A DNA stretch of 64,000 nt from Phragmites australis (Eukaryota > Streptophyta > Magnoliopsida > Poales > Poaceae). Shown one piece after another: positions 1-10,428 of the stretch. The stretch lies in NCBI RefSeq assembly GCF_958298935.1, contig NC_084943.1, positions 15,121,001-15,185,000 on the forward strand. Reading direction: 5' to 3'. The position numbers and the translations under genes were made by a program. A model generated the notes under the pieces. That model had not been told where the DNA came from. It was given only the letters and a program-made list of their open reading frames with translations, and ran no database searches. Position 1 is the first letter of the stretch. Every line of letters begins with the position of its first letter.

Positions 1-1528
1 GCCCTTAGCTAGTTTATTTCCCATCTCAGAGATCAAGGACTTCCCTTCTTCAAATTACTAACACAACATGATAAGTTTCAATGGTCAAAAGAAGCAGACG
101 AGGCATTCGATAATTTGTAGAGGTATTCCCCCCCCCCCCCGTGCTAATCATTCCCAACCCTAATGAATATTTGCTCTTATACATCGCAGCCGGACCATAT
201 GCTATAAGTAGGGTATTAGTGGTGGAAAGAGAAGTGCAAGACAAACGAGAGAAAATCCAGCGATCGATGGTCTCTACGGTTCTAAAGAATGCTATTCGCA
301 AGTGCAGAAGTTACTATATGGTGTATTGGTGGCCTCTCATATGTTACAACATTACTTCCAGGATCACAAGATTATCGTACCATCAATATTTCCACTGGGC
401 AAGATCCTGCACAACAGAGATGCAATCGGTCAAATCGTCAATTGGTCCATTGAACTAGGAGAATTCAACGTCTATTTCATGCCTCGAATAGCAATCAAGT
501 CTCAAGCACTCGGCAACTTTGTGGCTAATTGGGCAGAACTAGATCAACCCCAAGATGACTGTGGCCACTTATCAGATGTATGGACTTTATTCTTCGATGG
601 ATCACTCATGCTTCAAGGCACAGGGACTGGGATCATACTGATCTCTCCAATAGGAGAAAGCCCGTAATACACTTTGCAAATCGATTTTCTGGACATGAAT
701 AACGTAGCCGAATATGAGGGTTTACTTGCTGGACTCCGATTAACTTCTACTCTTGGCATTTGCTACCTACTTTCACAGTTGGTGGTAAAGTAAGTTAGCA
801 AGGAGTATCAAACTTCAGATAAGACCATCATAGACTACCTCGCGGAGGTGAGGAAGCTGGAAAAGAAATTCCTCGAACTCAAGGTCAAATATATCCCAAG
901 GAAGGACAATTGTCTCGCCAATAGTATTGCCTGCCTAGCATCCTCACGGTCTCCAGGACAACCCGAGATTTTCAAAGATAAACTCTCAAAACCGTCTGTG
1001 AAATCATCGAAGGACACAACTGAAGGAGTGGTGGTCTACAAGACCTATAACTAGTTTTGGGAATTGCCAAGGATTGATGCCCCAAAAGGAGTCACGGGGG
1101 AACTCGTAGCTCAGCTTGAAAGTGAAGTTTCATGGTCAGACCGAATCTGCAAGTACCTTCAAGATTGAGTTGTGCCTGAGGACGATGCACTAACCAAGCA
1201 AATTTCCTGTCAATTCAAGATGTATACCTTGGTGGACAACGTTCTTTATCAAAGAGGCAGTCATGAAGTACTCATTAAATGCATCTCCCAGAAGCAAGGT
1301 AGAGAATTACTCGAAGAAATCCATGGAGGGGTGTGTGGAGCTCACGCTTCCTTCCGAACCCTTGTCGGAAAGACATTTAGACAAGGTTTCTATTGGCCTA
1401 CGGCACTTCATGATGCAAGCGAGTTAGTAAAAAAGTGTACGAGCTATCAATTTCATAGCAGACGGTACAGAAACCTGCACAAGCCCTACTGATGATCCCC
1501 TTGTTGTGGCCATTCGTGACTTGGGGGA
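1..1528 (+). pseudogene. Tat-lineage Ty3/gypsy pol fragment (RT end, RNase H, second RNase H, integrase zinc-binding domain)
   Basis: Decayed polyprotein cut by the window edge; several stops and frame changes. About 1-240 reads as the RT thumb and start of RNase H (FISHLRDQGLPFF, FQWSKEADEAF, LLLYIAA). About 300-550 is the RNase H connection (QKLLYGVLVASHMLQHYFQDH, then INWSIELGEFNVYF-like). At 583-660 a second RNase H begins (WTLFFDGSLMLQGTGTGIIL) and continues to about 950 (NNVAEYEGLLAGLRL, KYIPRKDNCLANSIA). This tandem, archaeal-type RNase H is known as a hallmark of the Tat lineage. 1172-1492 is the integrase H2C2 zinc-binding region (ELLEEIHGGVCGAHAS, GFYWPTALHDA). Coding stops abruptly at W-G-M (about 1521-1530), where a solo LTR is inserted; the frame resumes at 3130. 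Non-functional. Confidence 0.85.
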
Positions 1529-3129
1529 TGAAGGGATCGGTGATGTCCTAAGAAAGGGGGTGAATTAGGACACTTAGAACTATTTTGGCTCCAAAAGCAA
1601 TACAAGATAAACCTATATCAAATTCTATCTAGATGTGCTCTAGGTTTATCTAGTGTCTACTCTACCGATCAAAGTACTTGCGACCTATCTAAAAAGGTAA
1701 ATTGCAAGAATGTAAATGTGAAAACATAAACAAGGTAGAGAGAGCAAACTCAGCACAAGGATTTTTTCCCCGTGGTATGAATGCCACCCCTAGTCCACGT
1801 TAGAGCTCCACCAAGGATATACTCCCAGTCGGCACCCAGTCACGGCTATTGAGCCACCAAGTCACAAAGACAAGACCTCCACCTAGATGAGCCATCAAGC
1901 CACCAAGACATCAAGGCAAGATCTCACCACTAGCCTCTCTTTTGGTTCCTTACCGCCGTGATCACTTCGGAGCTTGAGCCACCAAGGCAAGGGTCTTCGT
2001 GTTCCTACACAATCGCCTTGTCGTCACTCCACACCAAGTCAGAGGGTCAACAAGCTTGCCAACGAGTCACCAAGACTCTAAGGTACCAACGTACCACTTG
2101 GTACAAGGTTGCATCACTCCTTGATCCACTCTCTAGGCAGCAATCACTTAGCAATACTCTCTCTAGGCCTATAAGCATTAAACACTCTCCAATATTATGC
2201 TTAATTGCCTTGGATAATCACATTAAGTACTTTGGTGGCTTTGATGTCTTCTCAGGTGTACATAAACTTCTTTAGACTCTAGCACCATCAAATGGCCAAG
2301 TGGGTGGGTATTTATAGCCTCAAACTCGCACACTAGCAGTTAACCCAACGGCTCAGAAAAGTTGTTAACACCAGATGATCCGGTGAGAACAATAGTACTA
2401 ACACCGGATCATCCGATGAGTACACACTCACAAACTAGCCGTTGGAACCCCACGCAAGTCTTTATGAACACCGGACACTCGGTGTATCTTTCATCTTCAT
2501 CACCGGACTATCCAATGAGTTATCCTAAGCCATCCGAGTCTTTCCTTCCTCTCTGTGTAAATTGCTCCGGTGAAAGCATCTGGTGCACATCACTTTATCA
2601 CCAGACTATCCGGTGAGTTAATTTCACCAACTGAGCCAATACAACCCTCTCTGAAAATAATACTCTGGTGTGCATAGCCTTCATCATTGGGACATTCGAT
2701 GCGTTGAATTTTGTTCTGCCTCTTTACATTGTTCATTATCTGGTGTGTGCAACATATTGATCACCAGACCATCTAGTGGTTTGATCTTCAACTTCAATGG
2801 ATACAACCTTATCTAGACAAAATACTCCAGTATGTATCTCCTCTGATCACCGGACCTTTCGGTGAGGTGTGAGGTCTTCAGGCCACTCTTCCCTTTGTCA
2901 AATATGCTCTAGTGAGTTCAATACTCAGAGCACTGGACCATCCGGTGAATTTATTTCTTCTGGGACTTCTCCAATTCAATCAAACTTTGTTCCGATTATG
3001 GTGGCTTCTTCATGTATTGCATCCATGAGACTTACTAACATATATTCTTAACAAACATGTTAGTCCCATTAACTGTGTTGTCCTTAATCACTAAAATCAC
3101 AATCATGACCTAATATAGTCATTTTCGCT
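1529..3129 (-). mobile_element. Solo LTR of a SIRE/Maximus-like Ty1-copia element (copy 1)
   Basis: Homologous along its length to the LTRs at 35044-36178 and 39417-41054 and to the solo LTR at 49233-50821. Shared landmarks are the left-end block tgatgtcctaagaaaggggg, the 'caccaagact' block near 2070, a cluster of imperfect palindromes (accggatcatccgatg type, 2370-2960), and the right-end block near 3060-3125. The orientation comes from the copy at 39417, whose outer edge abuts a Met-tRNA primer binding site read on the minus strand. It sits exactly between two halves of a gypsy integrase (W-G-M | D-I-L-G-P). No clean TSD is visible; a deletion of about 9 bp at the right junction would explain this. 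Confidence 0.8.
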
Positions 3130-3785
3130 GGATATTTTGGGGCCCTTACCGATAGTGCTCAGGGGCTACAAGTTCCCATTCATCATAATTGATACCTTCA
3201 CCAAGTGGACTGAAGCCGAACAGTAAAAAAATTACTTCGGCGGCCGCCAAGAAGTTCAAAATGAAAAGTGTCATGCCAAGATTCAGTGTCTCGAGTAGGG
3301 TCATCACTGACAATGACACTTAGTTCTCCAGCGCAGCGTTCATCCATTACTATGAGGAACTTTGCACTACAGTCTGCTTTGCGTCTGTGGCTCATCCACA
3401 AAATAATGGACAGGTCTAGCGGCAATGGCTAGTACTTCAAGGAATCAAAACTCGTGTCTTCTACCTTTTATCAGCCTACACTAAAGCCTAGGCTTCCGAG
3501 TTGCCTAATGTACTCTGGGCACTTCGAACGATGTCTAGTAGGGCGACAGGTGAAACACATTTCTTCCTAGTCTATGGGGCCAAAGCAATGCTGTCCTATG
3601 GACTAAAAATCAAATCTCCCCGAGTCAAACTATATGCCGACAAGGATGAAATCCTAAGAAGACAGGATGACCTCAATATTCTCAAAGAAAAAAGGACACA
3701 AGTGTTGATAAGATCAACGCAGTACCAACAAACTCTCTGGTGCTACCATGACCAAAACATCCGCAAAAGATCTTTCTAACCTAGG
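3130..3785 (+). pseudogene. Tat-lineage gypsy integrase core and C-terminal fragment (continuation of 1-1528)
   Basis: The frame interrupted at 1528 resumes here with DILGPLP, DTFTKWTEAE and VITDNDT*FSS (catalytic-core signatures holding two of the DDE acidic residues, with a stop inside). It goes on to LPNVLWALRT, ATGETHFFLVYGAKAML (3501-3600) and a C-terminal stretch ending RSTQYQQTLWCYHDQN, all typical of Tat/RIRE2-type integrases. Stops and frameshifts (3222, 3321, 3420 area) make it non-functional. The D-I-L-G-P start completes the W-G-M-D-I-L-G-P motif split by the solo LTR. Confidence 0.85.
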
Positions 3786-5510
3786 GATATTAGTTGCCAT
3801 ATTATCAATATATATCTTTTACCTATTTCGAGACAATGCCTTACAAAAACTGAGATAAGCTGCTATTTCGACCACTTACGCCCATGCACACTCGGAATTT
3901 TAAGACTACCAATCCGAGAATCTTTCCCCAATAACTAGTCGGGGGCTCCATGTACACTAGGACCACAAAACTTGTCATACGCGCCATATTTTTTACGAGA
4001 AGGAAAAAATATCTTAAGGAACCAAAGAAAACTTTATGATGTCCCCAAAGTGCTTGAGAACTAAGGTATTTTCCACTTGGAGTCTGACATAAGGTGAGCG
4101 CGATGAACATTCCAATAAGAAACCTCGAAAGCTCCCTAACCTACTCAAAAAAAACAAAGCCCGAACAATTGTTTCAATTTTTCTTGTATTCACAAGAATA
4201 TTCACAGTCATACACAGGTATTATAGTAGAAATAAGAGCTTTTCGTTTAACAAAGATTTTGAGCTCTTTTACAGATAAGTTAAGGGAAAAAAGGATTACA
4301 AGAAGTCCTAAAAGATCTACTCGATGAAGAGGAAGGAGACTTCCTTGTTTCTCTCCAACCACCGATGCCAACAGAGAGGACAGGGTCATCAACGCTCTGG
4401 CCCCCTGCCGAACTCGCAACTGTCACCGCTTGATCATTGACATCTCCGATGACGATATGTTTCGGTAGAGGAATTGGCTCCCAACCTTCATCGTCGATAT
4501 CGCTACTCCAGCTACTCCCTCCAGCCATCCTCCCTGGAATAGCACGAGGATGGAGAGGATGAAGAGGTTGGCGTCTTGTTGCCTTTAATGGAGATGCTGT
4601 CTGATGCCTCCCTCTTCTCCAACTCAGCTGCTGCTTGTTCCTCCTCTATTTCTACCTCCAAGATGTCCCAGTCCACCTCACCTTGGACTGAAGATGCCTA
4701 TGGCTTACCATCTCTAACAGGGACACCGCGAGTCGCCACCTTTTCTTCAGCGTCCTCGTCGGAGGAGATGTCGATAACCTCCATTGATGAACCAGATTCG
4801 GTGGGAGATGACGGTGGGGTAATGGGTGAGTACTCGGGAGAGGATAGGGAATAGTCAAGAGATGAATGAGTGTATTCAGACGAAGAAGGAAGTTCCATGA
4901 TGGAGTTCAGGTTTGATGTAGCCAAGCTCCGGCACCCGCGGGTTTATTTTGGCCAACGGGTCAAGAGACACATTGTTTCATCTCCCAAACATTAATTTTG
5001 GATGCAACCACATTATGAGCTGCGGACGCCCAAGCGACGTATGGCCATCGAGGCAACCTCTTTTCAGCTAGCTTGCACAGACAAAAAGGCGAACACAGGT
5101 GCACCCCTTTATTCGCTGGATTTTTTAGTGCATGGGGTATAGTCGAAAAGATGATATAGCAACTCTTCCGCAAATCTTTTCACCACTGTGCAAAATTTCC
5201 GCTACAACATTTCAATTTCCTAGCCTGGCCAGCGATAAGTCTTATCTCCCTCATACCTTTACAAGGACGAGATGATATTTACGGACCAACTAGAAAATTT
5301 ACCCGGATGGAACACTTTCTCGAGGACTCGTTTGACTAAGGTGTTCAAAATCCTGAGTAGATGATCTGAGAGTTCGGAAAATCCTGTTAGATGCTTCATC
5401 CTAATCGGGGACCTAAGTCCTACTCGATGACATGGTCGAATAAAAAGCTTATCTTTGTTGGTCATATACTTGATCCGTTGAAGACTCATTTCACGTACCG
5501 ATGGGGGTCT
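3786..5510. other. 3' untranslated region of the Tat-like element with an antisense ORF
   Basis: No pol homology. Contains a gypsy-style linker (gtcgggggctcc near 3938) and low-complexity Ser/Asp/Glu-rich ORFs. On the minus strand 4698-4925 encodes 75 aa starting MATSNLNSIMELPSSSEY and including EVIDISSDEDAEE. Another minus ORF, 4280-4528 (82 aa, starting MAGGSSWSSDIDDEGW), lies beside it. A sense IDISDDD string occurs at about 4434. A related sense ORF with [11 protein letters not shown] is at 15462-15797 inside another Tat-like element, so these acidic ORFs belong to the elements. Antisense or extra ORFs in this position are known from some Tat elements such as Grande. Whether any is expressed is unknown. 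Confidence 0.5.
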
Positions 5511-6738
5511 TAAATCATGAAGATGTGAAGCAAATGTTCAGAATTGTTGCACAGATCTTTTTATGCAGGTAATATGACAGGAAAATGTATATTTTCAATC
5601 AATTGATATGCAAATCAGCAAATGTGTTTCAGGATTCCAGCGTGTAGTTTCTTTGCAGATTAACATGGAATTGGGTGGGGTGGCACAAATTCTCGGCCGT
5701 TTGCGTCCGGTTGTCCCATTTTCAGATGCGTCTCTTTGATTCTTTAATGGTTCATCGGATTCCAAATTTCCAAATGTTAATCCGATATTCAGATAGGATT
5801 TGTGTGACTACAGCTAGAACTGTATAGTGGATTGCTCGATGATTCCTATCAAATATGCTCTTAGATAAAAAGGTGTGGTCATCATCAATTTACAATTTGT
5901 ACCTGTCATCTAATTTTCTTCTTTACATATGTTTCTTATATTATGCTGACTTTATTTTTCCTATGTTTTTTATAGTGTCTAATTTTTTATGTATGAACTC
6001 CTTGCAGCCTGCGTGTCTTTATATATTCTTTCACTAAAGATCATGATTTTTTTATCTTTATTTTTGTTATGATCACTGGGTAGGTACCATTTGTTCAACT
6101 GTAGATGCCTTGCCTTTTAATACTACCTGACAGCCCACTTAACTAACTTAACATATGCAGTTATTTACAAGATTTCATGGTTAACTTTCTAGACTGATGT
6201 GCCAATATCCCATCTATAGCTGATAGCCTGACAATAATAAGAATCATGTAAAAATTACATCATAGGGGCTCTGCAACTAAATTGCAGACATTAGTACCTC
6301 AAAATGTACATTTTCCGATTGATTCAATTAATTACTATATATTATCGTCGGTGTTTCCATGACATCTACCCAAGTTTACCAAGCATTTCCGTTAAATTTA
6401 TGTTTTCTTATATATATTTTATCTTGCAGACATTATCTAAGTTATCTGGTCCTCCTAAATTACTTCAGCCCCTTGCTGAATGTCAAGAAATTAAGCTGTG
6501 GCTTGATATCCCTAGCGCTTGCTGGTTAGGTGCTTACAAACAGCACTAGAGGTTGTTTAGTTTTAGACAGGTGCATTGTGTTGCTGCATCAAAATTTTAC
6601 GCTATGCATGCAGCAGGTTAGGGCCAGGTTATTGGCATGAATAACTTGATCATGTCACGGCCTCCAGTTCTTCATCACTTTTCCACTCATTCATCATCAG
6701 ATGTTATGCCATTTTTTTCTTAAAAACCTAGTTATGTA
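5511..6738. other. Intergenic stretch, no gene recognised
   Basis: AT-rich sequence. Two short stretches look exon-like but could not be tied to a family: about 5520-5565 (EDVKQMFRIVAQIFLC followed by a gtaat) and about 6428-6548 (after a cag: TLSKLSGPPKLLQPLAECQE). They may be remnants of a host gene. No complete ORF, RNA gene or LTR was seen. Confidence 0.3.
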
Positions 6739-6997
6739 CTCTCTCCATTTCAAAGTATATGATGTATTAGGATTCGATAAAGTCAAAACTTTGTAAAATT
6801 TGATCAATAATTAGTCAATTTATATGCATGTTTATTGTATAAAAGATGTATCAATATATTCATAATTCATGTATCTTTTAGTAAGATATTGGTTTTTGTA
6901 ACAATTGATAATATATTGTAAGAAAATTTAAAGTCCAAATTATATTATTAAAGACTTTTTCAAATCATAACACGCCTTAAAAAATAAATGGAGGGAG
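6739..6997. mobile_element. Stowaway-type MITE
   Basis: About 259 bp, AT-rich, with terminal inverted repeats ctctctccatttc at the left and aaatggagggag at the right (matching the grass Stowaway end CTCCCTCCrT). Flanked on both sides by TA (6737-6738 and 6998-6999), the target duplication of Tc1/mariner-derived MITEs. No coding capacity. Confidence 0.85.
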
Positions 6998-6999
6998 TA

Positions 7000-7818
7000 T
7001 TTAACCGCATTTCTTGTGAGATAGCAATCAATGGAAGAATGAGCAAAGCAATGACCTGATTGCTTCGGCTTTTGCGTTTTCATGCTGAGCTATCTTTCAA
7101 TAAATGTAATGGTACTGTTTATCAACTGCATATCCAACACATCAACCCATTGGGTGGGTATTGGTTTGATACCTTGACTTGGATTAAACAAATGCAAATA
7201 CCACCGCTTTCCTGTATGTGCACCAAACATGTATGCATGGTGTTTAATGTTACGTTGTTTATCTGCACTGCATTCTGCACAGGAACCTGGCTGCTGTTTT
7301 TTGCGTGTGGTTGTGTCACATGTTCACCGAATAGAAGTTCCAATTGGATTTATTTTTCTTTGTGTTGGTTACTAGATTCCATAACATAATTTATGTGTAT
7401 AGGGCTGCATACATTCGCATGACGTATGAATGGCTACGAAATGAACATAAACATGTATTTCTCATCTGAGCATGATATATTCTATAAAACACCATCTCAC
7501 ATTATTAAACGATTAACTATGCAAACAGGCTTGTAGCCTTGATGGCAAACCTCCAAAGGTGGAGAGAGCCGATCAGAGACTCGAGCTCCCGGTCTCGCAT
7601 ACCCGTCAAAAAAGCCTCCAACGAAGACTCAGAAAAGAAGCCCAGTGTTCAACGATTAACTGAAGATTCAAGCACATTATACCTCACCTGATTGTATAAG
7701 CACAACTATAATTCTATCTGTGTTGATATATAAGAGTGCAGCCCAGCGTGCTTACCTACCTAGTGTTATTGTTTCTAGCCAGCGGAAGCTTGGCTACAAG
7801 TACACACGTGTCCGGGGA
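7000..7818. other. Intergenic, nothing recognised
   Basis: No ORF with recognisable protein character, no LTR or inverted-repeat ends. The 109-residue ORF at 7060-7389 has random-looking composition and was not accepted. Confidence 0.3.
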
Positions 7819-7922
7819 GGTGCAAGCCTTTGAATCTAAAAGAAAATTTTATATGATTGGATCCTTAGAAGGTGCAAGCCTTTGAATCTAAAAGAAAATT
7901 TTATATGATTGGATCCTTAGAA
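7819..7922. repeat. Perfect 52-bp tandem duplication
   Basis: The 52-bp unit beginning ggtgcaagcctttgaatcta occurs twice head to tail (7819-7870 and 7871-7922) with no differences that I can see, so the duplication is recent. No function is evident. Confidence 0.9.
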
Positions 7923-8611
7923 AGACTCGCTCCCCTACCATGGCATGTGTTCTTCTACTTCTCTCTTCTGCACGCGTCAACCTCTGAATTAGAAGAAAAA
8001 TAATATAGATCAGAGTCTCATAAAGATCTTTTTATAAAGAGTTCTATAAAATTATGTTGCTTCAATCTATATATGTCGATGTTGGATTCTAGAATCCATG
8101 GGCACGATTTCCGAATCAGATTTGAGGGAGTCTTCCTCTATAGTCTGTCAGTCTGTGCCGTTCCTCCCCTCGCTGCCTCCACCCTCCACCATGACTTAAG
8201 GAGGCGTTCGGATATGCTCCCTATGCTTCTGTACTCTCTAGGTTACATTATTTCAAGTAAAAAGCTGTTTAAATTCGAGTTGATAAGCGGATTCGAGATG
8301 CGGAGACATGGTTGGAACTGGAACAACGTATGACGCGGACGTCACTCCCAATTGCTTGCTGGAACATGTGGGACAACGGCCGAACACCTCGGACTGCCAA
8401 GAGTGGAAACAATCCGGAGAGGTCCAGCGCTGAATCCTCGTTGACATCGAACCTCCGACTCCGACTCCAAGTCTCCCTCTGTTAGATTCCTATATGCTCC
8501 CGTCTTTGCCACTGGCCAGGCGTTCTCCCCTCATCATCCACTTCCCTCCGCCGCTCCCGTCTCTCTCTCCAGCAAGCAACTAGTCCGGCGTCTCTCCCTT
8601 CAACACTTGCG
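7923..8611. other. Upstream region of the kinase pseudogene
   Basis: No ORF of interest. Composition shifts from AT-rich to GC-rich near 8480, as is usual before a grass GC-rich first exon. Promoter elements could not be assigned with confidence. Confidence 0.3.
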
Positions 8612-9668
8612 ATGGCGCAAGCTGCCGCCGCAGGAGGGACCCGCAAGAGGCAGCGCGTCCCCATCGCCAGCACCGAGGACTACGAGGAGACCTGCCGCCT
8701 CGGCGCCGGCGGCTTAGGCGTCGTCGTAAGGGCGCGTCACCGCGCCACCGGCGAGACCGTCGACATCAAGCGCCTCCACTCCAGCGACGGCGGCAACGGG
8801 GAGCTCTTGCGAGAGGCGCGCTTCCTCGAGGCGTGCAAGGGCCAGTCTTTCCTCGTCGGTTACCACGGACCTCTGCCTCGTCATGGAGTACGTCGGGCCC
8901 AGCCTACACGACTACCTGCGCGAGCGTCGCCGCGGACTGCCGCTGCCGGAGGCCACCGTTCGCACCGTGGTGTGGCAGCTACTGACGGGCGCCCAGAAGA
9001 TGCGCGAGCGCCACGTCGTCCACTGCGACATCAAGCCCCGCCAACATCCTCATCGGACGGTCGGAGACGACCACCGGATCGTCAAGATCTGCGACTTTGG
9101 GCTGGCCATATCCATGCGCCTCGCGCCGCCGTACACGCAGGCCGGCACGCTGCCGTACATAGCCACCGAGGTGCTGCTGAGGAAGACCGACTACGACGCG
9201 CTCGTCGACACCTGGTCGCTGGGCTGCGTCATAGCGGAGCTCATCAAAGGGAGGCCACTGTTCGAGGGCAACGACGAGGTGGAACAGCTCTGCGCGATCT
9301 TCGACGTGCTCGGCGTGCCGGACAAAAAGACGTGGCCGGGGTTCACGTCCATGCCACTCGCCGCTGAGGTGCAGACCCTGCAGGCGCAGAAGCGCAACCG
9401 TCTGCGCGAGCTGTTTCCCGAGGAGATTCTGTCCAAGGAGGGATTCGAGGTCTTCAACGGCCTTCTTGCGTGCAACCCTGACAAGCAGCTCACGGCGGCC
9501 GCCGCACTCAAACTCCCGTGGTTTGCCAAGGTCGGCGCGCTGGCGTTGGCGCTGCCGCAGGAGGAGGCAGCGATCACATCGTCGGCGTTGCCCAAGAAGA
9601 AGAGGGTGCTGATCATTCCACCGCCATTGAAAGAGACCCAAGGTCTTGTGGGCCTGAGCATCCATTGA
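8612..9668 (+). pseudogene. CDKF-like (CMGC) serine/threonine protein kinase, intronless, frameshifted
   Basis: Starts MAQAAAAGGTRKRQRVP, then a glycine loop (RLGAGGLGVVVRARH) and the VAIK equivalent VDIK. The frame breaks at about 8868-8880, where several residues between LVGYHG and DLCLVMEYVG are missing. The second frame (to 9668) has HCDIKP (catalytic Asp kept; the usual HRD Arg is Cys), CDFGLA, GTLPYIATEVLL (APE-like), DTWSLGCVIAELIKGRPLF and a C-lobe. Between 9041 and 9085 the sense is shifted: an alternative frame gives ANILIG, so two compensating indels flank the subdomain VIb loop. Closest remembered family: grass putative cyclin-dependent kinase F-2 type genes, which are intronless. 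The missing segment, shifted loop and HCD argue for a decayed copy; a sequencing error could explain single breaks but not all of them. Confidence 0.7.
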
Positions 9669-10428
9669 TCATTGCACGCATGTAAAGTCCATTCTTTCTT
9701 TACAACAAAACCTGGAAACTTGTAATGCAGTGAATTTTTGTGAGATGGTGAGATGTTAATGGCACTATTAGATCCTTTGTTGCTGCTTTTTTTGAATGAG
9801 TTCCGCTTGGGATCGCTGAATTTCGGTATGCCAGAATCGAATAGTATGTGCATGGCTCTGGTGTGTATGTAGCCAGGCAAACTATGATCATGAGACTCAT
9901 TTTGGAACACCCAGCCATACGAAAGTATCAATGTAAGCTTGACATACATTAAATCGATGATTGGATCAAAACATGAACATGATTACTTGCATAACAAAAC
10001 ATTGGAAGTGATTGTAAACACGAACATTTTCTGGACTCAAACTGGATGCATGGATTACGACAAAAAGGGCATAGCTTAGAAATGTATCAGGAGAGAAGGC
10101 ACCAGATGGCCTGTCGAACTAATATCAACTTTCAGCATCTCCATGAAAATCATGCCTCATACAAATTCGATTATTCAATTATTGATACAATTTGAGACAC
10201 TTCCATGATGCTTTTATTCCAGAAGCCAGACATTCTACTGCACATTGTTTCCAATATGATAGTCAGAAAACGAAGTCATGGTGAGGATCCCGTAAACATA
10301 CCATTCAACACCCGCATCTAAATCAACCAAATGAAGTGGAAGATTAGCACAAATGCTGCCGGGCAAGCATGCTCTGTAACATCTCAAGCATCATTGCCGC
10401 AATGCATGAAGAAATGGCAAGATGGATA
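9669..10428. other. Convergent intergenic region / 3' UTRs
   Basis: Lies between the kinase end (plus strand) and the amidohydrolase stop (minus strand), tail to tail. AT-rich, no ORF of note; probably holds both 3' UTRs. No transposon ends were seen. Confidence 0.5.

Noticed and set aside
2365..2965. microRNA precursor hairpins
   Set aside because: The palindromes are only 16-18 bp and dispersed; I see no single long foldback of precursor size.
7060..7389. 109-residue ORF
   Set aside because: Residue composition looks random, no start context, and the opposite strand is open as well (7122-7343).
8870..9367. Continuation of the first kinase frame (Arg/Pro/His-rich)
   Set aside because: After the break this frame is out of phase; the kinase motifs are in the other frame.
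8979..9949. Long minus-strand ORFs overlapping the kinase (228 and 252 aa)
   Set aside because: Shadow frames of a GC-rich coding region; no protein-family motifs.
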